This document shows, piece by piece, positions 1-5,004 of a DNA stretch of 6,836 nt. The DNA is from Candidatus Omnitrophota bacterium (GTDB lineage Bacteria > Omnitrophota > Gorgyraeia > Pluralincolimonadales > Pluralincolimonadaceae): assembly GCA_020061685.1 (NCBI GenBank), contig JAGUXU010000009.1, positions 1 through 6,836 on the forward strand, read 5' to 3'. Each line of letters begins with the position of its first letter. Positions within the stretch are counted from its first letter, which is position 1. The translations under genes were made by a program, and so were the position numbers. A model generated the notes under the pieces. The model was not told the DNA's origin, did no database searches, and worked only from the letters and a program-made list of their open reading frames with translations.

Positions 1-354
1 CTGCTGATCGTCATAGTCTTATTCTCGGCGGGCGCTGTCGCGCTCTTACAGATATTCAGTATGACGATATACGGCGGCGCGGAGAACCAGAACACATTGA
101 TCGCCACGGGACTGGCTCAGGAGAAGATGGAGCAGATACGTAACACCGCTTACGGCTCTGTCGTGGACGAGGCGAGGGCGCAGGTCCCGAATTATACGTT
201 CTTTGAGAGGGAAGTAGAGGTAGACAACAACACGCCGGTAACGAACATGAAACAGGTCACGGTCAATGTCTACTGGAACGAAAGGCCGCATGACGTGACT
301 CCCGGGGCGGGAGACGTAAAGATATCACTGGTCACATATGTCTCGGACATCTAA
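1..354 (+). CDS. Type II secretion/type IV pilus pseudopilin, GspI/PilV-like (5' truncated)
   Basis: The reading frame is open from the first base of the window to a TAA stop at 352-354, giving 117 visible residues; the true start lies upstream. The visible part opens inside a hydrophobic helix (LLIVIVLFSAGAVALLQIF), the membrane-spanning and filament-core helix of a type IV pilin-like protein. It continues into an amphipathic stretch with ATGLAQEKMEQIRN, a pattern typical of GspI/PilV-type pseudopilins, then a short beta-rich C-terminal domain. The prepilin peptidase site and Glu+5 are not visible. It overlaps the next pseudopilin gene by 17 bases. By gene order (before GspJ- and GspK-like genes) it would be GspI, a minor pseudopilin that builds the pseudopilus tip with J and K. 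Membership of the pilin superfamily is secure; the exact I assignment rests mainly on position and this one motif. Confidence 0.8.
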   Translation: MLIVIVLFSAGAVALLQIFSMTIYGGAENQNTLIATGLAQEKMEQIRNTAYGSVVDEARAQVPNYTFFEREVEVDNNTPVTNMKQVTVNVYWNERPHDVTPGAGDVKISLVTYVSDI

Positions 355-871
355 GGGTTTTACTTTAATCGAATTGATCTTGGTTATCGCGCTCTTGTCT
401 ATACTGCTGGGCGCGATAGGGCTCACGTTCGTGGTCGGCTTAAGGGCATGGGACACCGGCATATTAAGCGGCGGGATAAAGAAAGAGGCCTCATACAGCT
501 TAAGGATCATAACCGAGGAATTGAAGCAGGCGACGCGCATCACCGCCGCGGGCCTAAACAGCATTACATTCGAGGCCGATCTGGATAATAACGGAGAGAA
601 TGAGACTATCAGTTATTCCTGGTCCGGCGTGATTGGTGAGAATCTTAAGAGGACCAGTATAACTATAACGCCCCCGGCGACGGTGACGACAGACTTGGCC
701 AGGAATATACAGAACGCGCAGTTCCAGTATTACAATATTAACAATACGTTATTGGGGCCGCCTCCTGCGGTCACGGCATCTTCGGTGAGGGTGGTCGAGC
801 TTACTTTGCAGCTTCAAAGGGAAGGCGAGACGTTACAGTATCTGGTGAAGATACGGCCGCGGGGAATATGA
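338..871 (+). CDS. gspJ: GspJ-like minor pseudopilin (prepilin-type N-terminal methylation site)
   Basis: A 177-residue protein with a textbook class III prepilin leader: short basic MSRTSK, then G7 and F8, then TLIELILVIALLSILLGAIG. Cleavage by prepilin peptidase would fall between G7 and F8, leaving N-methyl-Phe at +1 and the conserved Glu at +5 (E12). The hydrophobic helix runs to about residue 32. The remainder is a beta-rich periplasmic domain of roughly 140 residues, about right for GspJ. Residues 81-89 (DLDNNGENE) form an acidic DxDxNG loop that resembles calcium-binding loops. The start ATG lies inside the end of the preceding pseudopilin gene (17-base overlap), and the stop overlaps the next start as ATGA, so translation is probably coupled. 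Pilin-family assignment is certain; the J assignment comes from length, position before gspK and general appearance. Confidence 0.82.
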   Translation: MSRTSKGFTLIELILVIALLSILLGAIGLTFVVGLRAWDTGILSGGIKKEASYSLRIITEELKQATRITAAGLNSITFEADLDNNGENETISYSWSGVIGENLKRTSITITPPATVTTDLARNIQNAQFQYYNINNTLLGPPPAVTASSVRVVELTLQLQREGETLQYLVKIRPRGI

Positions 872-2388
872 GACGCTCGGGATTCGTAATGATCATGGCG
901 CTTGTATTTATGCTGGTCTTGGCGGCGATGGTGATGGCGCTGGCTTATTATGTTACTTCCGAGACAAGGGGGATAGGTTTCCAGTTGGACGATACGAAGA
1001 CATTATACCTTGCGCAGGCAGGGGTGGAGAGGGCGTTCAGGGAGATACGCAATGACTTCTTGACCACTTCACAGCAGGGGGTGGCGGATTTGAGAGGGTC
1101 TGATACTGCCGGTTCGGTCAGTATTGGTAATTTGGCCCGGATAAGATATATCGGCGAGGGGACCGGTCTTGGCGGTTCCGCAACGATCAACGCTAATGGC
1201 GATATCGCGCAATTGCAGAGATTCGATTCAAATTATACACAAACGCAGATTATCTCTGTCTTTCTTTTTGTCAGGGCAAGTAGGGCGACCGGCGGCACAG
1301 GAGCGACCTTGCAGGTTTCCTATAGCACTACCGGCGGTTTTCCCCAGCCGGGCAGTACGGCACTGACTTGGGCGCTCCCGAATACAACCACTTTAAGCGT
1401 TAATTCCGTGGATATTACGGCTGACCGGACATGGACTTGGCCGACTATTATGAACGCTGCATTTGCCTTGCGTGCTCAACGGACTGCCGGAAACCGGAAT
1501 GTTAACCTCGATGCTATTTGGTTAAGGGTGACTTATACTGTAGATACCGATACCGAACCATGGTTTACGGGTACTTATGATGTATTTCCAAAAACTTTAG
1601 GCGATGGCTTTATTCAATCCGTTTCGATAGCGGACGAAGCGCGAAAGGTCCACTTAAACTACGCTTCGCAACTTTTGCTGAGGTGGTTGATGCAGGAGCA
1701 TGGTGTGGCAGCCGGCACCGCAACTACCGTGGCGACGAATATCGTTAATTATCGGGGAGCCGCCCTTACAAATCCTTTTGATTCGATTGAAGAATTACAG
1801 CGGGTCACCGGCATGACGCAAACTATATATAATTTGATAAAAGATTATGTTACGGTCTATTCTTTTATTAATACCAACTCTTACAGGCCGCCAAGTGCGA
1901 CCACTGCTACCTCTCGCGCGCCTGTAAATATAAATACCGCTCCGCGTGAGGTCCTTGAAGCCATCTTTGACCCATTGAGCTTAGGAGGTTCTGACCCCGC
2001 GAGTTTAGCGACTGATATACTAGATAATAGGCCTTTTACATGTTTTTATCATTTTGACACAGCGGTTACAAGTGATTTTTATGATTTTGTTTTGAGTCGC
2101 GGATATTTGAGTCCCGCCGAGCGAAACAGGGTCCTTGATAACGCGGATGCCTCATCTTTGGTGCCTCAAGCCGGCGCGGGCGCTGTTAACGGAGTGACTA
2201 CCGAATTCTGTTACGCCAATACGGTCTATAAAATAGAATCCGTCGGCAAGATAACAGTGCCGGGCGATATAACAAGCGATATAAATCTGCGCGTCAAGAC
2301 GATAGTCGGAAACGACGGCAGCCGCACGTTCCAGAATTATACAGGCGACACGACATCAACCGGCTACTGGAAGGAAAATTACGAATGA
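868..2388 (+). CDS. gspK: Type II secretion minor pseudopilin GspK with an inserted beta-rich domain
   Basis: A 506-residue GspK-type protein, clearly longer than the usual 300-odd residues. The leader is MRRSG|FVMIM with a hydrophobic helix to about residue 28. Position +5 after the predicted cleavage is Met, not Glu; loss of Glu5 is a known trait of GspK, which caps the pseudopilus tip. After the helix comes TLYLAQAGVERAFREI (residues 45-60). The GspK core resumes near IADEARKVHLNYA (254-266), followed by helix-hairpin-helix-like segments: NPFDSIEELQRVTG (302-315) and PVNINTAPREVL (352-363). Between these, about residues 99-226, lies a beta-rich insertion (separate entry). The only two cysteines are C392 and C448, which could form a disulfide in the C-terminal domain. 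The start overlaps the upstream stop as ATGA, and its stop overlaps the PilM start the same way. The middle of the gene is visibly AT-richer than its neighbours. Confidence 0.88.
   Translation: MRRSGFVMIMALVFMLVLAAMVMALAYYVTSETRGIGFQLDDTKTLYLAQAGVERAFREIRNDFLTTSQQGVADLRGSDTAGSVSIGNLARIRYIGEGTGLGGSATINANGDIAQLQRFDSNYTQTQIISVFLFVRASRATGGTGATLQVSYSTTGGFPQPGSTALTWALPNTTTLSVNSVDITADRTWTWPTIMNAAFALRAQRTAGNRNVNLDAIWLRVTYTVDTDTEPWFTGTYDVFPKTLGDGFIQSVSIADEARKVHLNYASQLLLRWLMQEHGVAAGTATTVATNIVNYRGAALTNPFDSIEELQRVTGMTQTIYNLIKDYVTVYSFINTNSYRPPSATTATSRAPVNINTAPREVLEAIFDPLSLGGSDPASLATDILDNRPFTCFYHFDTAVTSDFYDFVLSRGYLSPAERNRVLDNADASSLVPQAGAGAVNGVTTEFCYANTVYKIESVGKITVPGDITSDINLRVKTIVGNDGSRTFQNYTGDTTSTGYWKENYE
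1162..1545 (+). other. Region encoding an inserted beta-sandwich-like domain within GspK
   Basis: Residues about 99-226 of the GspK-like protein interrupt the usual run from pilin helix to GspK core. The stretch is rich in Thr, Ser, Gly and alternating hydrophobics (for example IISVFLFVRAS and ATLQVSYST), then WTWPTIMNAAFALRAQ and a last strand IWLRVTYTV. The layout of short strands, an aromatic WTW turn with a short helix, and a closing strand reads like a small jelly-roll/beta-sandwich module such as occurs in extracellular multidomain proteins. The fold call is by eye; boundaries are good to about 10 residues. It would sit at the pseudopilus tip, exposed in the periplasm, where it might contact substrate or secretin. 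That role is inference. Confidence 0.5.
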
Positions 2389-3971
2389 TGAATCCCGTCA
2401 CGAATATGAAGAGGAATGTCTACATAGGCATAGACGTCGGCACCTCTTCTATAAAAGCCGTAGAGATAGAAGCGGGCATCGCAGGCGATCTGACCTTAAG
2501 GAGAGCCAATGTGGTCGCGCGCGCCGACGGCATCAAGAAAGCCGTTGCGGGGATGTCACTTAAAGGCGCCAAGGTCATAGGAGTCGCGGATTGCCCGGTG
2601 ACCTGCGTACGCTACCTGACTGTCCCGGTTATGCCGGACAAAGAATTGGGCGAGGCGATAAAATGGGAAGCGAAGGATAAGATCTCCTGCCCTCCGGAAG
2701 AAGCGTCTTTGGGATATGAGGTCCAGCAGGAATTGGAAGAGGCGGGCATCAAGAAGCTGGACGTAAAACTCGCCGTATGCCCGAACAGCACCGTAAATGC
2801 CCTCATGAAATTGTTGATCGACGCCGAGATAGAACCCATCTCGATCACCGAGCCGCCTCTGGCCCTTGAGTTCCTGGCGCGGCGCCAGGACCTGGGAAAG
2901 CAAGGGACCCTCGCTGTCATAGACATAGGCGCGGAGTTCACCGAGATCAATATACTCAAGGGTAATTCCCTGAAGTTTCACAGGAAGATAAATTTCGCGG
3001 GCACGGCGATAACCAAGGCGATGATGGCCCCTCTGGTATCGGAGCAGGGGCGCGTCGAATTGAGCGCGGAAGACGCCGATAAGATAAAGATAAAATACGG
3101 CATCCCGAAGGAAGCGGCTCCGGACCTGATCGAGGGAAAGATCTCATCTTCGCAGCTTATATCCCTGATACGCCCGGCCGTGGAGCGGTTGCTTCAGGAA
3201 ATAGAACATTCATTTGAATATTATCGCGAGGAATCAGAGGGCGACAAGGTCATGTCGGTGGCGCTCTTCGGAGGAGGAGCCCAGCTTAAGGGGCTGCCGG
3301 GATTTTTACAGGACGGCCTCGGTGTCCCGGTCTCGATCGGGGACCCGCTTAAAGGCATTAATGTCAGAAAGGGGCTTACGGAGTCCGCTTCCCTGGCGTT
3401 GGGGGTTGCCGTCGGCGCAGCGTTGAGCGAAGGCAAAGGGATCAATCTTTTGCCCTTCGAATTCAAAAGGAAGACCGTCCGCACATTCGAGCATGCGGCG
3501 GTCGAATCTGTCATCGCCGCCGTGGTCGTCGGCCTCGTCCTTACGCTTATCGGGATGCGTATCCAGTTGGCGACTTACGAGAAGAAGATAAATGCCGGAA
3601 ACTTCGAGCTAAAGGCGATGCTGCCGCAACTTGAGGTAGTCCTTAATTATGAACGCCTTAAAGGCGAGGTCTCTCAAAGAAAGGCCCTGATGGGGGGCCT
3701 GCTTTCGGCGACCCCGCCCTGGAACGAGGTATTCAGGGAGATGAGCAACAAGATACCGAAGGAAGCCGTCCTTACCGAGATGAAGATGGAGGACAACGAA
3801 TTATTCCTGAAGGGCGAGATCGCGGGAACCGCCAAAAACCGGGAAGAACTGCTCTCCGGCCTCATCGCGGCCTTGGAGGGCGGGGTATTCAGGCAGATAT
3901 CCCTCGTCAACGCCAAGATGGGCGAGGGCGAAAACGCGAGATCGGAGTTTGAGATAAAATGCGTATTTTAA
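2385..3971 (+). CDS. pilM: PilM-PilN fusion: actin-like assembly ATPase-fold protein with PilN membrane segment (GspL-like architecture)
   Basis: A 528-residue protein. Residues about 12-345 are a PilM/FtsA-type actin-fold domain: phosphate-1 loop IDVGTSSIKAV (16-26), phosphate-2 loop VIDIGAEFTEI (178-188) and adenosine-binding GGGAQLKGLPGF (296-307). PilM alone is normally about 350 residues. Here the frame runs on through INLLPFEFKRK (353-363), which matches the N-terminal INLLP peptide of PilN that docks into PilM. Next come one membrane helix (about 376-391), a charged helical stretch (about 393-430) and a PilN-like ferredoxin-fold periplasmic domain to the end. The protein thus combines PilM and PilN, as GspL does in type II secretion. 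It would link the cytoplasmic motor ATPase to PilO and the pseudopilus. ATGATG gives two adjacent starts, and Met8 is a third candidate; GGAAGGA at 2369-2375 supports the first. Overlaps are 4 bases with gspK and 13 with pilO. Confidence 0.9.
   Translation: MMNPVTNMKRNVYIGIDVGTSSIKAVEIEAGIAGDLTLRRANVVARADGIKKAVAGMSLKGAKVIGVADCPVTCVRYLTVPVMPDKELGEAIKWEAKDKISCPPEEASLGYEVQQELEEAGIKKLDVKLAVCPNSTVNALMKLLIDAEIEPISITEPPLALEFLARRQDLGKQGTLAVIDIGAEFTEINILKGNSLKFHRKINFAGTAITKAMMAPLVSEQGRVELSAEDADKIKIKYGIPKEAAPDLIEGKISSSQLISLIRPAVERLLQEIEHSFEYYREESEGDKVMSVALFGGGAQLKGLPGFLQDGLGVPVSIGDPLKGINVRKGLTESASLALGVAVGAALSEGKGINLLPFEFKRKTVRTFEHAAVESVIAAVVVGLVLTLIGMRIQLATYEKKINAGNFELKAMLPQLEVVLNYERLKGEVSQRKALMGGLLSATPPWNEVFREMSNKIPKEAVLTEMKMEDNELFLKGEIAGTAKNREELLSGLIAALEGGVFRQISLVNAKMGEGENARSEFEIKCVF
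2872..2890. repeat. Perfect 9+9 base GC-rich palindrome inside pilM
   Basis: TCCTGGCGC, one central G, then GCGCCAGGA: the two arms are exact reverse complements. In RNA it could fold as an 8-bp stem with a CGG loop. It lies within the PilM domain coding for FLARRQD, just before the second phosphate loop. It may be chance in GC-rich coding sequence; no function can be assigned. Confidence 0.6.
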
Positions 3972-4555
3972 AGAAGATAGCATGGCGCCCGCTGGGGACA
4001 AAGAAGGTAAATGTCTTTGTCGCGATAGGCGGAGGGCTCCTTTTATTTATCGTCTTGTCTTTGCTGCTTCTGGCCCCGATGAGGAAGTCGATCGCCGTAA
4101 AGAAAGATGAATGGAAGAAGATGGATACCCGGCTCATCGAGAACCGGACGAAACTGGCATCTTCTTTGAAGACGGATAAGTCCGCCATCGAGGCCGAGCT
4201 TGATGCCCTGCGCAGGAGGCTGCCTTCCCAGAGTTCCACCTCGGCGGTGTTGGACGAGCTGACCAGACAGGGTAAAGGATTGAACATAGAATTCGTCTCG
4301 ATAATGCCTCAGGAGGAGAAAGCGATAATATCGCAGCAAGGCAAGCTTAAATATAAGATATTGCCGATCGAGATAAATATGAAGGCCGGATACAGGAATT
4401 TAGGCGAATACCTCGGCGTAGTGGAAAGGCTTGACAGCAATTTCGCGACGGTAGGAGAATTCCAGGTCAGGAAGGACCCGAAGGCGCCGCCTAAATTGAA
4501 CGTCAGGCTTGTGGTCTATACCTATATATTAGAGGATCAGAGTGGACAAAGATAA
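3959..4555 (+). CDS. pilO: Type IV pilus assembly protein PilO (GspM equivalent)
   Basis: A 198-residue bitopic inner-membrane protein. Residues 1-16 are basic and cytoplasmic, and 17-39 form one hydrophobic helix (VNVFVAIGGGLLLFIVLS onward). Residues about 41-92 are highly charged and probably coiled coil (KDEWKKMDTRLIENRTKL and later AELDALRRRLP). The last 100 residues form the ferredoxin-like periplasmic domain, with the PilO-typical run LPIEINMKAGYRNLGEYL followed by VVERLDSNFATVGEFQV. Length and layout match PilO. PilO pairs with the periplasmic part of PilN, here the C-terminal half of the upstream fusion, to make the alignment platform; in type II secretion GspM does this. It begins inside the 3' end of the fusion gene (13-base overlap; GGAG at 3944-3947) and ends inside the next gene (14-base overlap), so its expression is tied to both. 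Confidence 0.88.
   Translation: MRILKKIAWRPLGTKKVNVFVAIGGGLLLFIVLSLLLLAPMRKSIAVKKDEWKKMDTRLIENRTKLASSLKTDKSAIEAELDALRRRLPSQSSTSAVLDELTRQGKGLNIEFVSIMPQEEKAIISQQGKLKYKILPIEINMKAGYRNLGEYLGVVERLDSNFATVGEFQVRKDPKAPPKLNVRLVVYTYILEDQSGQR
4531..4536 (+). promoter_or_regulatory. Shine-Dalgarno site fixing a GTG start
   Basis: AGAGGA lies 5 bases before GTG at 4542, within the end of pilO. An in-frame TAG at 4530-4532 rules out any earlier start, and the next in-frame Met falls inside the membrane helix, so GTG is the start. Confidence 0.65.
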
Positions 4556-4958
4556 ACAACTGAAGATAATCTTAGGCGTCGTTGTCCTGGTGTTTATAGT
4601 CATGGTGCTCGCGGCTATATTGAAGCCGCGGCACAAAGAACCCGCGGCGCCGGCCAAGGCGGCAGCGCAGACAGCCGTGCCAAGGGCTGAGGCATCAAGA
4701 CAGCGCAAGGTAAGTTCCTTCAGCGACTGGGGAAGGGACCCGTTTACCATGGGGCCGCGCGCCGTCGAATTAAGCGGTGATCTTGTCTTAAGCGGCATCA
4801 TCTGGGACGCCAAAAAGCCGTACTGCATAATAAACGAGAGGGTAGTCAAGGTAGGCGACGAGATCTCCGGCTATAAGGTCGTGGATATAAAGAAGGATAG
4901 CGTCTCGGTCCGGGCGGGGGAACAGGTAAAGGTCCTCAGGGTCGGCCGCCAGCAGTAA
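4542..4958 (+). CDS. Small PilP/GspC-like inner-membrane protein
   Basis: A 138-residue protein starting at GTG. Residues 9-27 are a single membrane helix (IILGVVVLVFIVMVLAAIL), and 33-52 an Ala/Pro-rich flexible linker. Then comes SDWGRDPF (61-68) and a small beta domain (about 75-138) with SGIIWDAKKPYCIIN, VVKVGDEISGYKVVDI and DSVSV. The pattern of a short membrane anchor, disordered linker, a DPF motif and a homology-region-like beta domain is that of GspC/PilP proteins, which connect the PilMNO or GspLM platform to the secretin. It is much shorter than GspC of proteobacteria and has no PDZ or coiled-coil tail. It is the last gene of the pseudopilin operon and overlaps pilO by 14 bases. 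The assignment rests on layout, motif style and position; whether C or P is the better name cannot be decided here. Confidence 0.72.
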   Translation: MDKDKQLKIILGVVVLVFIVMVLAAILKPRHKEPAAPAKAAAQTAVPRAEASRQRKVSSFSDWGRDPFTMGPRAVELSGDLVLSGIIWDAKKPYCIINERVVKVGDEISGYKVVDIKKDSVSVRAGEQVKVLRVGRQQ

Positions 4959-4967
4959 TTCCTTCTC

Positions 4968-4996
4968 TTGACTTTACGTATTCCTTTTGATATCAT
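4968..4996 (+). promoter_or_regulatory. Candidate sigma70-type promoter for the lpxL-lptC-lptB genes
   Basis: TTGACT (4968-4973) is one mismatch from the -35 consensus, followed by exactly 17 bases and TATCAT (4991-4996), one mismatch from TATAAT. TG at 4988-4989 forms an extended -10. This lies in the only intergenic gap, an AT-rich 46 bases. Transcription should begin about 6-9 bases after the -10 box, near 5002-5005, practically on the GTG start of lpxL. Confidence 0.6.
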
Positions 4997-5003
4997 AATA
5001 CGT
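4976..5003. promoter_or_regulatory. Inverted repeat overlapping the -10 region, possible operator
   Basis: ACGTATT (4976-4982) and AATACGT (4997-5003) are perfect reverse complements, separated by 14 bases. The half-site centres lie 21 bp apart, two turns of the helix, which suits a dimeric repressor. The pair brackets the -10 box. Between them TGATATCA (4988-4995) is itself a palindrome. Binding by a regulator is inference from geometry only. Confidence 0.4.
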
Positions 5004-5004
5004 C

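Noticed and set aside
1169..1366. Second-frame + strand open frame within gspK
   Set aside because: Short, low-complexity Arg/Ser-rich product; the gspK frame runs through it with coherent beta-strand pattern, so it is not a frameshift remnant.
868..2388. gspK as a pseudogene because of its unusual length and base composition
   Set aside because: The frame is intact from leader to C-terminus and the conserved GspK segments (IADEARKVHLN, PVNINTAPREVL) are preserved.
2556..2981. Long antisense open frames under pilM (also 2612-2959)
   Set aside because: They lie wholly opposite a well-supported PilM domain, show no recognisable motif, and are the expected by-product of GC-rich codons on the other strand.
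3907..4287. Antisense open frame spanning the pilM-pilN/pilO junction
   Set aside because: Opposite two strong genes, no family motif, Ser/Phe-rich composition typical of a reverse-frame shadow.
4959..4990. Rho-independent terminator after the pseudopilin operon
   Set aside because: The gap has pyrimidine-rich runs but no GC hairpin followed by a T run, so transcription may read into lpxL.
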